Below the pieces are notes generated by a model. It was not told the origin of the DNA. It worked only from the letters and a program-made list of their open reading frames with translations, and did no database searches. From NCBI GenBank assembly GCA_036346225.1, contig JARFIW010000942.1, forward strand, positions 1,240,001-1,304,000: DNA of 64,000 nt, given 5' to 3'. This stretch comes from Platerodrilus igneus (Eukaryota; Arthropoda; Insecta; Coleoptera; Lycidae). Made by a program: the position numbers and the translations under genes. Shown here piece after piece: positions 51,682 through 64,000 of the stretch (position 1 is the first letter of the stretch; each line of letters begins with the position of its first letter).

Positions 51682-54600
51682 CAGTATATACGATGAAGAA
51701 TTCTGCATACTGCACCAGAGATAATCTTTGTTTTCCAATTAAACATGTGTGACATTTTGGCTATTGTGTATCATATTCTGTACAGCCAATAGTGTTTTCA
51801 GGGATGACTGCAACTTTTCGCTTACTTTCACATATGTCAACCTGTAAAATTTTGTTTTCTTACCAAATTCTGTAAACCACTTCTGTACAGTTACTAGAGA
51901 TATGCTGCAACTCTAAAAAGCAGACTGCAAGCGTTCTGTGCATTGTGTCTATTTTAAACCAATTTTAAAAACATAGTATATGTGAAAGATTCTTTGTATT
52001 TGAAATAATTTATATTTTGCATTACTTACATCAATGTTTCTAATTTGAAACATTACTTTTCTTTCTAGTTAAAATTAAACCTGGATTATGTTAGTGATTA
52101 AATGGATGGCTTCTTGTGCGTTATTTAAGCAAATATTAGTTAATTGAAAAGTTATTAATTTCAGTTAGTTTGGTAGTTCACATTTATAAGGTGGCTATTT
52201 CATTATAATGTTTAAACAAAATACAGAAATAAACAGGGAAGCACCTAATGTATATTAAATATACCAGTAATAAAAATCAGGATTTTACACTCTTCATCTT
52301 AATTTAGAAAAATACAGACATTTCAGTAAATTGCCATCCTAGGAAAATATATTCATAAATATTCATGCGAGATTACATAAACAGAAACTATAGTAAATTA
52401 CCCCAATAGAAATAAACTAGGAAAATTATAGTTATAAAAATTTTGTTGCGAACATAAACAACCATGCCGTTTTCAAAAGTATGAGAACCAGATGACCGAG
52501 AAACTATTAAATTCAAAATAGAATAGCTTTAGACGTACTATCAGTGTTAACAAGAAGAAAATAGTTAATCCTCTGGACCATTATAACTTTAAATACTGAC
52601 ATAATAATAGTGGGGGCTTTCAAACCTTTTATCTTCAGTTGTTCGATTGGCATACAACTATTACCGAGCGGGTTAAAGGTTGAGTAATTCAAATGACAAA
52701 ACTAAAACTCGGGATTGTTAGAGAAACTAGTGTCCAAACGCGAACGTAAACGTGGATTTAAAAATTGTTGTTACGGGTGAAAGTGTTCCTGTAGTGTGGA
52801 TGCTTTTCTGCTTGACAAAGTTGAATTATTGGATTACTTACAACTCTTTTTGTCCACGACAAGGTAGCTTGAGCTTTGTATAAGATTAACAAACATGTAG
52901 GTCATTGAATTTTTGCTCTCCACCTGCTACACATTTCATGCTGATGTATTTTTAATAATCGGTTGTATAAAACTTATTTTATATTATTATATTAAGACGA
53001 CTTTTCTTTGGTGCACACTTAGTTAAAAGCGTTTGTAAACAGGAAATTCTAACATGGAAAAGCACCACAATTAATTGTATTTGTATAAATTATAACAGTT
53101 AATTTAGTTTAATACTACAATTGATAAATTTAAGATGTTGTTGTTTTTTAGATAATGCATATTTGACTAATTAGGGATATAGCTTCGTTTTGTCGTGTTA
53201 GTTATATACTGTGATATGTATGTTTGGATAATATAAGATAGGTGAACGACTTGGAGTTTTCTTATTATTTGTGTTTATTTTAAATAACAAGTGAGATAAG
53301 AGTACACACATAAGGCACCATCGACCTATAAAGAATCATTAAAAATCGTTTCTTGGAACACCCATCTTCTAGGGAGACTGAAATCCAGGTGGGTTGGTAC
53401 TCAATGGCTTTTTATTAGACAGAAAGTGCATGGACTTTTCCAGGTAGGTGTAAAAGTAGTGTTGAAATTTGTATATCACTAAAGAGATTTGTATTTGCTT
53501 TTATAGAACCCACCCTTACCACTGAACGCTAGCTGGTGCATTGTTTACTGTTACGTCTCTTTTGTAAAGTAAACTAATTCAGGTGACTAGCGTTAATTAA
53601 CACGTAACAGAACGTATAATACACACCACAAATTTGATAGAGGGATAAATTGCATAATAGAAATGGTTTTTATTATAGTTCTCAGAAGAGCATATTTAAA
53701 GGATATGATTAGAATATTGAATGCTATATTGTATAGTCGGTTTTTATTTGCTTTTGAGATTTGTAGCTATAGTGCGCTCAACGAACACATTTAGTAAGTG
53801 CTCCTCACATAGTTTAAATAGAAATTTTGTATTGGTTGGACGGGTTCACACAGGCACTCAATAAATTTTGTATTGCTAACCTACAAACATCAATTAGTGT
53901 CTCGGATATATTTATAGTTACCGACCGCAATGTGTTAATTTGTTAGGTGTGAATCAACGCTGTGCTCAGTTTGTACTGCGCAACTGAAGCACATCCTATT
54001 ATTTTAATTATTTAAACCGTTCATTAAACACGCTATAGATTAAAATTTAGTTATTGTAAAGATTACTTTGCTTTTGCGAATATAACTTATTTGTCAAAAT
54101 AAAAATAAAAGATTGTTTTTAACTTAAATGTTATAATATTTCTAAATCTGTTATAAATTAAATGCAAGTTCAACTTGACATCATCGCATATGCTAACAAA
54201 CCTAACAACAAATTAGTAACTATGTTGGACGGCAGATAAAAAAACTGGATTATATGATTGTATACCAAGAATTTAGTTAATACTTTTTGAACCAAGCTGT
54301 TATATAGACACATACATCGTAAAGTGTGTGCTACTTGATGAGGATTTATTTCATATGAATTATTAAGTACATTATAATTAAATACATCAATAATCTTATC
54401 TTGAAGTAAATTGATAATTATTACTTAAAATTAATAATTTAAGTTCCTTTTAGAAAATGGTTATTCTGTAATATGACATTTTTTGTAGAAAATTGAAATT
54501 TAAAAATTTTATTAACTGGACATTTTTCTTGCATTTTAGTTTTTAAAATCTGAAATCCAACTTTGGTGTATCATAAATATTAGGGTTTTTACTATTCTTG

Positions 54601-54724
54601 TATTTCTTACAATTATCAATTTTTATCAAGCTTATAGTGTCAAATATAAGTTGTCGAAACTCAAGTGAATCACTTCTCATTAAAAAGCAGTTTATATGAT
54701 AATATAAAGCACTAAGATGTACCT
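51681..54724. other. ELL intron 1, nothing recognised
   Basis: AT-rich DNA without recognisable exon or repeat ends. A short reverse open frame at 54543-54734 has no domain and overlaps the inverted repeat. Confidence 0.35.
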
Positions 54725-56300
54725 GTAAATCCAACTTTCATGGAAATCATAAAAGTAAATTTTCCCAATAAATTGAACTAAATATTTGTATAGCCATTAA
54801 CATTTGATTATTTGATAAAGGGAAAAAAACATCTATTGACCAATGCTTTCAACCTTTTTGGTCTCACCAGAATGGAATAGTTTAACTCCTTTTAATGCAA
54901 CCAAATAATACACGTCAATATAAATAAGAAAACACCTCAATACAATGGCAAAAGTAAATATGAACCGCTATGTAGTATCTTCCACAAGCAATACGCAGTA
55001 AACGTAAAGTAGTGTTTTAAATCTACATTGCAACAATTTAAGAAATGACCATACAAATATGTCCTGCCTTTTTGTACTTGAAAATGTTACCAACATGAAA
55101 ATAAACAAATGACCGATCACCTATTTATTTACTTCCTCAATGCCAGACAAAATTATTCATTACTATGTTACAAACATATTTAATGCTTTTAATAACATAT
55201 CATGCCATAGCAACGTTCTTTTCTTACAAGTGTAATGGTACATGTAGCTTTGGAAACTGCTTCACAGTTAATGTACTGTTGTAATTTATAGTATTTCGTA
55301 CCATTAGATTGCAATTCTCTATGTTGTACAATTCTTTTTTTACTTTGTAACATTTGGTACTATTATTTTGTTTCATAATTTACTTTCAAGGCACAAGCTT
55401 GCTTCATTTCAACTCCTTGATTTTTAGTGTGGAGTTTCTTGAAAGCGAAACTTTGTTTTAGATTTTTGTAGTCGTCCAGTTTAGGGGTATATTCTTTTAG
55501 TTTTCTGCCTTTGGTAGTAAAGCTGAGTTTTACTATTAGACGTATTGGATGACTTGTTCACCAGGGTTTTTATTGTTTAATAAGACGCTTTTGACCCCAG
55601 AAAAATTACTTCCGATATAAAATACTTTACTTAGCGGAATATTGTTTTGTAGAAAAACTGTAATTTAATTTTCTTTTTTCTTTCCTTTTTGAACATTAAA
55701 AATAGGGAAAAAAAATTATGATGTGATCATATCTTGCTTTGGAATATCCTAACTAATTATTTAAACGTTAATCGGACCTCAAGAGAGGTATTGCGATTTC
55801 TTTTTTTTTTGTTATTGCCAATTACTTTTGGATGCCTCTACCTGTAATTTAAGTTCAGTATCAGCGATTTGTCGCAATAGTAGTTACCATTCATGTAGTC
55901 AAAATCCTGAAAAACTGTTTTTCATCCTCCTGCGTTTAAACTTCACTCGTAACCTCATCTGAGTTTTAGTAATTTTATGTACCGAGTTTTTTTTTTTATT
56001 ATTAGGGTAACAGCAAATGCTCACGGCTGCACCTTGGTAACTGGCTTGTTTAGGTGCCATTAACATTTTGCCATTGTAATGAGGTTCTTTCTTATTTATA
56101 TTGATGTGTATTATTTGATTGTTGTAAGGGGTTAAACTATTTCGTTCTGTTGAGGCCTAAAAGGCCAAAACCGTTGGTCAAGGAATGTTTTTCTTTTTAT
56201 GAAACAAACAAGTATATATGCTGTTAATGACTATGCAAATATTTAGTACGATTTGTATAGGTAAATTCACTTTTATGATTTTCATTTGATTTATAGACAC
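54725..56300. mobile_element. Penelope-like inverted-terminal unit
   Basis: Left arm about 54725-54975 and right arm about 56075-56300 are inverted copies (for example ACTAAATATTTGTATAGCCA against its reverse at 56225-56248). Each carries a hammerhead-like order: right arm CTGTTGA-GGCCTAAAAGGCC-AAAACC; left arm, read in reverse, CTGGTGA-GACCAAAAAGGTT-GAAAGC. The 1.1 kb between them has no RT or GIY-YIG coding that I can see, so it would be non-autonomous. Confidence 0.5.
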
Positions 56301-59001
56301 ATTCAGTGCTTTATTTTATATATATTTCTATGTAATCTGTAGGTTAAAATTAATTAGAGAAGTCATTGGACAATTTAGTGTAGGCGGTGCGTGTAAATAC
56401 CACTTATTAATAAGTTAAAATGTGTCTTAAAAATCTAGGGTAATAATTAATTAATTAATAATTAATTTTTCTTCATTTTCAGCTTTACAGATATTTGCAA
56501 GGAACTTTCATAATATTTTAGGGAACAGAAACAATTAATTTTACGTATTTATCATAAAGGTAAAATCATTAGAGTACAGTGTAAGGATGCAGCTTCAATT
56601 ATTACCGAATTAATGTATAGTAGTTAAAAAGCTTTTTATTTGACTTTGAGTAAAATCAATAATTTTACGGGCATAATTCTAAGGAAGTTAAAATATTAAT
56701 TTAGTATCATTTAGCGTGTGTAAATATTCCTAGGGGATAATTTAGCGTAAAATAGCGTTTAAAAGCAAAAGTTTGGTAGAAAGAGATATTTTCTGAGTAT
56801 TAAGTATACGAAAGTGTTTTCGATAAACAAGCTCGGCGGTTACGGGGCTCATTAGTACAACACGTTCCGAGTAACAATTTATTTCGAGTATAGAGAGCAT
56901 TGTAAACAAGCTCATAATAATATCTATATTTTCTACGAATGGAGGTGGACGTTAAAACAAGCAGAGATCAATATGAAACAGATTGTTTTTAGCATACAAA
57001 TGAGTGAGATGAAATTGTCAGGTGTTGGTTTGACTTGGAAACGAACTAGGAAACACGAATAGATTCGAGCCTATAGTTAAGAGTGAGTTGGAGAATGTAT
57101 AAGACATCAATTTAAATGGGGATGAGAAATAAGGTAGGGAGGCTATAGTCAAGCTATTACGGATGAACAAAGAAAGCTTATTAGATTGGGTATTGATAAG
57201 AGTAAGACAGAGGTAGGGTCTATATTATTTAGAAGTAGTGAAGCTTCAAAGACTGATGTAGCGTGCTTTTGAGAAACAAAGAAAGGTAATTGGACTTCAC
57301 AAATAGAAGCGAGGCGCGCGACAGTTTAAGATTGAGAGAGGGTATATGTGATAGGAATTCGTAAGCGAAGCGAGAGGAAAAATTTTGGTATGTAAGATGG
57401 AGAGAGATGTGGCTAATACGTATCGTATGAGGGGCGTGAATTAACTAAGAATTTGATGTCAGTAGAGGCTAGGTTTAAGGAAATAAAGTATTAGTTGGAC
57501 GGTTGAAAGCTATTTTTGCTGTAGTTTGTTGTTTTCGAGTGTCAAAATTGTGAGATTTTGAAGTCCGTCACTGTTTGCCTACAGAAATACAAGGAATTAT
57601 TGAAGGTTAACTCTGGTGTTTTTAGAATTTTGTTTCGGTTAAGAATTTTATTTCGAGAAGTGTGGCGACAGTTTGAAATTTACCAAGAAAGCTAGTTTGT
57701 GTGGGGTGGTGAATTGTGAGAAAATTAAATTTTTGGTCTATATAAACATCTGTAGGTGGTGACAGAGCTCTCTTTCTCTTTTTCTTCGCTTGTCAACGAC
57801 GTAAATACAAATAGTAGTCTACAAATAATAATAAATAATCTACAAATAATCTACAAATAATAGTCTTGTCAATATATAACAAATGTTTTTAAGAAATTTA
57901 ATTTATAACTACATACACAAGTTGGTGTGCTGTGGTACTTGTGGTCCTGTAAAATAATGAAGTACGTTTAGAAAAACAAAAGAGATGCTTATTAAAGATA
58001 TGTAAGTACAGACTACAGTTTACTTTGGTTGTTGGGTTTGTAAGGCGTCTTAAGATTGAATAGAAATTGTTTATGCATCGAGTAGTGGTTTGCTGATAGT
58101 GGATGGACCATTAGAGGAGTTTGGGGAGTTTGGATGTGCTATCGATTGATAGTTAGAGAGATTTGGATAGCTGTGTGCCGACAAGGATGGTGTGTCAATT
58201 TGGAAGCGGCTCCATGACATATAGTCATAGTGGAGGGCAACATCATCGATGGTTGGATTGCAGATACATGTGGTGTGATGCTTCAAGGTAACTGATTTTT
58301 ATGAAAACATTTCTTTTTTATGTGTTTTGACATTTTGTGCTTTATGCGTGTATTTTTCTGAATTCTATGTACTAAAGAATTTAGTATTGAACTTTATAAT
58401 TAATTAATTGAAAATATGTTTATGTAGAGATGGTTATTTGTCATAATTGTGTAATAGCTATTTATGTACAAAGTAAAGGGGACTTTTTGTAATTTCTGTG
58501 CGAAAATTTGCAAACATGTTTAAAAGGGTTTTACTGTGAGCTCATATTAAGCCAGGGGTTAATGTCAGGTGTGAGGTTAAACCCAATTACTGTATGATGA
58601 GAAAAAGTTTATATAACAATATTATGAAAAAACGAGGATAGATGTAATTTAATGTCTGTGAGCCTTAATAATTGAAAAAGTTTTGGATGTAGGACTTTTC
58701 AGTGTGAATAAATTGTGATGAATTTTTGTAGTTCAGTTTCGTGTATAGAATAGTAGGGAAGTATTTTGCAGATTGCAGCATAGTTGCAGTTAGGTGAAGT
58801 TGTATTTTTAGCAGCCCAGGTAAGCGACGTAGTTTATTATCGACCCAAGCAGTGAAGCTTCATCCTAGGTAAATTCGCAAGATTTATGGTGTCCCAACAG
58901 TGGAGCTTGAATTAGTAACTCAGCAGAGCAGCCCAGGCAAATTCGTAGAGTCAATGACTCTCAATTTGTGGGGCATGAATCTTCCTGGTATAAACTGCAT
59001 A

Positions 59002-59003
<2 letters not shown>
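56301..59003. other. ELL intron 1, nothing firmly recognised
   Basis: The plus strand is purine-rich (G and A) from about 56940 to 57480. Short repeats of CTACAAATAAT occur at 57818-57861. The words CAGCCCAGGYAA and AGTGGAGCTTG/AGTGAAGCTTC recur at 58800-58945, suggesting a small duplicated unit. No gene recognised. Confidence 0.35.

Positions 59004-59046
<43 letters not shown>
59004..59046. repeat. (TA)n microsatellite
   Basis: About 21 TA units, preceded by TAAACTGCATAGCA. Confidence 0.95.
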
Positions 59047-59047
<1 letters not shown>

Positions 59048-61037
59048 CAAATTATAAAAGCGTTTTTATTTTTCACAATGCTCATCTATACAAAAGTACG
59101 CTCAATATTAATTAAATAGATGGACATTTTGAGTATTTAGCAAAGAAAATCATTAACATTACATTAGGTCAAACAGGAGAAATTGCATCTTGAAAAGCCG
59201 TGTAAATGTTAATATTATGCGGATGCATCTATTTGTAATATGAAAGTACACTTTATATAAATTAAGTGAATAGACATTCTTTGCCTTCATTCATCAAAGA
59301 AAATTAATACAAAGGATTCATTTATTTTCATTAAATTAAAAGAAAAAATTGTATTAATCTTGAAAAATTATTAAGAAGTAAGAGTCAACATCCTTATTCC
59401 AAAACCTAATCTCTTAAATTCCTGATCTTTTCAACTGTTCCATACTATTTGTATAACTAAAAGCAGTCAGTTACTTTCATTAAACCAAGACTGAAAAATT
59501 GCATTTATATTGAAAAGTCGACTAAATGTTAATATTATGAGGAAGATTTAGTTTTAATATAACATCAAGATGAGTGAATTGTCACGTATGTCACAGCTAG
59601 TTCTTTGTGTAAAACTATACATTTGGCAGTGATAACGGCGATATCAAAATAAATTGTTATTTACCTAGAGAAACATTCGGCATGGTTACATACTTAGGAA
59701 AATTGAATTGGTGGATTTTACATATCGCAAATAACATTGAACTAACCGTAATCAAAGCGATTAACAATGGGATTTCTTGTTATGAACAGAAAGTTCTGAT
59801 TGGTTATGGTATATCTGCATTTCACCAAGTTTTCTAGACTTTGTTATAATGAAATTCCTAGAAGAAAGGATTCGATAATCGGAACTAAATGCTAGACATA
59901 TGAGTAAGTTTATTTTGAAAACTATTTCTACATTTTCTGTGACTCAGTAAAGTGATTTTAAAATAACAAAGTTCCACTAAGAAGTGAAAGTACAAATTGT
60001 GTTATAAAAATGTAGTTCAGTTTTGCCAATATTAAAATAGTAAGTAAATTAGTATGTTTTAAATTAGTTAGACAATGGGATGTTTTAGGGCTCCAAGTAG
60101 TACTCCTAGTATTTCGACAAATATTACTTCAAGGGTTAGACTTCAAGTATTAGAGTGCAAATATTAGTTCGAATTTTTAAATCTTCATGTTGCTAATTAT
60201 TTTGGCTTTAACTTACTGGCTTGATGGTGCAGAAATTTGGGTCGTTGCTAATTGGTTTTTGACTTGGACCTGGTTTGGGTTTTGAGTAATTTTACTCGAG
60301 CATCAATCTTTGAGACTGTAGTTTCTGTTCAAAGCTTGTAAGTATTGGGAGGTCGTGCATCTGGAGTTAATTCCAGATACCTGAATTTAAAGGTCAGGCT
60401 AGCTTTAAGCATTTGCTTGCTCTATAAAGGACTTTTTGAGATAAGCATTGTATTGAATAATTTTTGTGGATTTAGTTACTTTAAGAATTAATTAGTGCAA
60501 AAATTTATGTAGGTAATTATGTACAATGAAACCCAATTTACACATATCTTTAATAAAAGGCATATTTTAAAGAAACAATCACAGAGATAAGAATACCCTG
60601 ACCATTAGATGGTTAATGTAAGTATAATATAAGTGTAAGCTGGTACTTTGGTTATTTTATTGTATTTTATGTGATAAATACTGGTATAATTTTCAATTTT
60701 TATATGCTGATTAATTGTAAATATTTGTTCTCAAATTTTTGTAGTTTGATATACTGATTTATTCGACTTGTAGAGTGCTTATGTTCAAACAACTGAGATA
60801 GTCGAGGAAGTGTTTTTTTTTATTAGAATCTCACTAATAGGGTTAGGTTATTTCTTTTAAGAAATATAATTTTTACATTACATGCATTCTTGATTTAAGG
60901 AAGAATTATTTATGTATCTTATATTGTTCACACTCTAAGGTGGTCAATTCATTATTGCAGGTTTAAAGGTTAGAAATGATATCAGCAACTTGTATTCTAA
61001 AATTATTACAGTTATTAATAATACATCACGCTGGCAC
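59047..61037. other. ELL intron 1, nothing recognised
   Basis: AT-rich DNA. The words GAAAAATTGCATT-ATATTGAAAAG and TAATATTATG recur at 59170-59220 and 59490-59540, so a diffuse duplication of about 320 bp is possible. Confidence 0.35.
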
Positions 61038-61337
61038 CTACGACCTCAATGTCTGAGCACAAGGACGTTCACATGCAAAATTGTGCTGATTAAAGAAAAA
61101 AGGAAAGCCCTTTCCTTTGAATCTAGAAAAAGATTTCAAGTAAGTTAATTTTACATATATTAGATAGAGAAAACAACACAACGTAATTTCAGGTTGCTGT
61201 CTTAATTCATATGTCTCAATTTCGCCAAAGATATCTCGAATTGTTTTATGGATGGAGGAATTTTTTATATAAAGCACTTCGTTTTTAACCTCCAAAGAGA
61301 TAACATGTAGCTTCAGTAGGTTAGTTTTTAAGTCCAC
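61038..61337 (-). other. Unassigned 99-codon open frame
   Basis: The first 56 codons (LKLHVISLEVKNEVLYIKNS; IRDIFGEIETYELRQQPEI) have a protein-like amino-acid mix and then degrade into low-complexity residues. It could be a fragment of a decayed element protein or an exon, but no family is recognised and chance is possible. Confidence 0.25.
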
Positions 61338-63605
61338 GTGGGATCTGGTAAAAACAAAATATGCCCAGGAGATAAAGGCTTTAAGTCGTGTCCGATTTAT
61401 CTACGGTCAGAAATCACTCATCAGGTATTTGTGATTAAAATTTCTGAAATCATAACCTACTGTTACTGTAAATGAATCAACATTTTTAGTTAATTGCATG
61501 AAATATATAAACGTACCCACAGTACGTTCTTGTTATTAGGTTAAGAATTTAGATAGTAATTTTCTTCAGCGAAAAAGTTTTCCATTAAGCTAAGTAATTT
61601 TTGATATATTTGATTTTTAATGTTTGATTAAGAATGTCTATCGGGTATTTGTAATGAAAAAATAATTCTGTAATAGAGCTGAAAACATAAACATGTAGTA
61701 GAGTAAATACTGTTTTTATTATTGGAATTTTTCACAACTAATGTGATGGTAATAGTTCCAGTTTTGTTGTAATAAATATTTTGCAATTACCTAGAGGCAT
61801 GATTAAAATTCAGGTAATTTAGCTTTTGATTTTAGAAACCTTTCTTTCAGCTGTCAGTTTTAAATAAGTCTTGTGGTTAAAGTTTGTTTATGTTTGTTTT
61901 TACAATAGTGTACATAATTTCTCATGGGATTTTTAGGCCAGGATTCCTTTCCTGACCTTAGGTTTTGGCATCCTCTTGTTATTCTTTCTGTAGCTTTTCT
62001 CTAGAAACCCTTATAGTTCAAGATTAGGCGATGTCCAAGATACTTTTTGATTAAGACGTATTTCACACACAATGACATTCTGGGATACGCTTCAAACACT
62101 TACACCACCCGTCCCAGTGAGTTAGTCGGCAACCATTCTTGTTAATACAGTCGAGGTTACTGAAACAAAAAAAATTTCTGTGAATTACCGGCTAGATTTT
62201 CTGGGGTCAAAACTGTGCATAGCAAGTTACTTTATTGGTAGCTTTTGTTTCAATCAGTGACGTTTTTACAAAATGTTTAAACTAATATTTTTGTACAAAC
62301 TATCTCAAATGGTATAAATAGTGAGCTGAGAAGGGTTTGGAGAATGTCTCTAAGAGAACTAGTTTTGTGTTATAAAAATTGTTAAGAACTATTGAGCTTA
62401 GTATAATGAAATTCAGTTGGTTTTTTTTTGTGTAATTGGTTAAAATAAATTATAGGGGTACAAATTAATAAAAATAGCTTTTTTTCATATTCACCTACTT
62501 CTAATTGAATTGCTGGCTGAATATTAAGGCAGCAGTGCCAGGTTTTTATTTTGGTGACACACTGTATCGAATTATTGTGGTTTGTACTAAAGATAAATGC
62601 TATATAATCCAACAGGTTTGATTTAGTTCTACGAACAGTCTTGCTAATTTTGCAGGCATAAAAAATGTTGTGTTTAGTTTCATGTTAGTAATTAAAATGA
62701 ATATATGACACTAGCTGTGATTCCTTATCATATCCTTGTGCCAGAAAAATGTAGAGTAATAAATTATATGTTAATCTTCATTGTAATGCTTTTGACATAA
62801 GAGATTACAAAGTCATCATCCTACAATTGTTGTAATTTCCCTATACATGTATTCATAATTACAGTCATGATCTCAATTAATTGAATAATGCATTAAATTA
62901 ATTTATGAGTTGTACTTAGCATTCAAGGTTACATAAGCAATTTACGTTTTACAATTTATTAAATATTTAAAATAACAAAAAAATATATAAAGAAAATTTG
63001 TATTTCAGAATTGTGTCACTCGATTACAACTGTGTGTTTTTTATTTACCTTTCAGATAGAAATGTATGCTTACAAAAGAGTTAATTAGATTGGAACTAAA
63101 TAAATATAAGGGAAATGTAGTACTTCATTTACATCTAGTTAATGTATGTGTCACGTTTTACATATTAGTACGAAGCTGCAATTAATATTTTGCATTGTTT
63201 GTATCTACTTTACAAATTCTTTTTTAATTTGAGAATATTACGCTGCCTTCTAAATGATTGTATTATTATATTGAATAACAAACATGAACCCATGCTATTT
63301 TTCCTTACAGTATCCTAGATTATTTAAATGATTATATTCATTTTGTCATCAGTTGCTATTACAAAATTAGTTTGCCTCTAAAGATGCGTTTAAGTCCATT
63401 TTCTCTTTGTTTAGTAATATAATTGATTCATGATTATGTTTCGTATTCTTCTTGGGATGAGCCCAAACTTAGCCATGAATACTTATAAGGGCATCTATGT
63501 CTCAATTAAATTCATTATCTGTGTATTAGTAACACTTGATTTACAGACCTATATTCTTTAGAACATTTTTTAACAAGTATAGATAAAATATTTGATCATT
63601 TTTAA
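61338..63605. other. ELL intron 1, nothing recognised
   Basis: AT-rich DNA with no recognisable exon or repeat end. Confidence 0.35.
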
Positions 63606-64000
63606 ACACCCATCATCATTAGCTCTCCGGTCCTAGAACTGGTTGGACACGTACCTTCATTGTTTCCTATTCTGAGCTAACCTCCACATTTCTCTGAAAT
63701 TCCCACAGCTTTCACTATCTGTGAACAATAGTCCAATCTATATTTATCTCTACCTCTCTTTTTCGTTTCTCTACTTTTAATATAAACCGTGCTATTCCCT
63801 AATGCCTTAGTATGTGTCCTATCATTCTATCTCTCCTATTTTTACCATTTTCCATATATTTTTTCTTCCCCTGTTATTTCGAGAACCTCTTTGTTCTTAA
63901 CTTTGTCTGTCCATGATATCTTCATCGTACGTCTGTAGCATCGCATTTCAAGGGTTTTATATTTTTTCTGTCGGCTTCTCCTACTATTCACTTTTCACAG
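63606..64000 (-). pseudogene. LINE 3' end, reverse orientation, cut by window edge
   Basis: The minus strand gives the same LINE C-terminal region and 3' tail as at 16-17.8 kb: blocks for AGGACACATACTAAGGCATT (his-arg rich RHILRHxG region), GGGAATTTCAGAGAAATGTG and GAGGTTAGCTCAGAATAGGA, ending with CTAATGATGATGGG. The 5' part is outside the window. Confidence 0.85.

Noticed and set aside
58071..58286. 71-codon minus-strand frame rich in Ser/Asn/Pro
   Set aside because: No recognised domain, low-complexity composition, no convincing splice sites or neighbours.

Overview
The window is AT-rich eukaryotic nuclear DNA. It has large introns, GT-AG splice sites and dense nested transposable elements (APE-type LINEs, Ty3/Gypsy LTR elements, mariner, pogo, a tRNA-derived SINE). 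This suggests an insect or other arthropod with a fairly large genome; the species cannot be named from the sequence. Only two host genes are recognisable, arranged head to head. On the minus strand is a five-exon gene for a small TPR protein with two membrane segments (start 22543, stop 991). On the plus strand is the first coding exon of an ELL-type RNA polymerase II elongation factor (33654-33785). The rest of ELL is not visible, so its first intron appears to run to or past the window end.

Region 1-22.5 kb is the TPR gene. Its 19.9-kb second intron (2359-22216) is a transposon graveyard: a LINE RT piece; a 577-bp-arm inverted repeat with 70-bp tandem repeats; a Gypsy RT remnant; an internally deleted mariner; a LINE split by a Gypsy element (9721-14324, TSD AGAC); serial LINE 3' tails with a SINE inserted; and a pogo-like transposon (about 17975-21330) with two small introns in its transposase.

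Region 22.5-33.6 kb is the space between the two gene starts. It holds a decayed Gypsy fragment (23.7-25.64 kb), the tail of another DNA transposon, and, inserted in that tail, a structurally complete 6.65-kb Gypsy element (26171-32823). That element has LTRs, PBS, PPT, a TTAT target duplication, gag, protease, RT, RNase H and integrase. Its most notable feature is the C-terminal end of pol. In one uninterrupted frame after the GPY/F region it encodes a TARG1/OARD1-type macrodomain, with both catalytic residues, and then a CCCH-like zinc finger. The stop codon lies inside the 3' LTR. This is the best candidate in the window for a little-described system: a retrotransposon carrying an ADP-ribose eraser.

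Region 33.8-64 kb is ELL intron sequence. It contains a chain of repeat elements separated by (TA)n tracts (36.8-43.3 kb), a near-perfect 290-bp palindrome, Penelope-style segments with hammerhead-ribozyme-like cores, several 300-bp tRNA-derived SINEs (some head to tail), an inverted-repeat pair at 54.7-56.3 kb, and a LINE 3' end in reverse at the right edge. The remainder is AT-rich sequence in which no gene was recognised.
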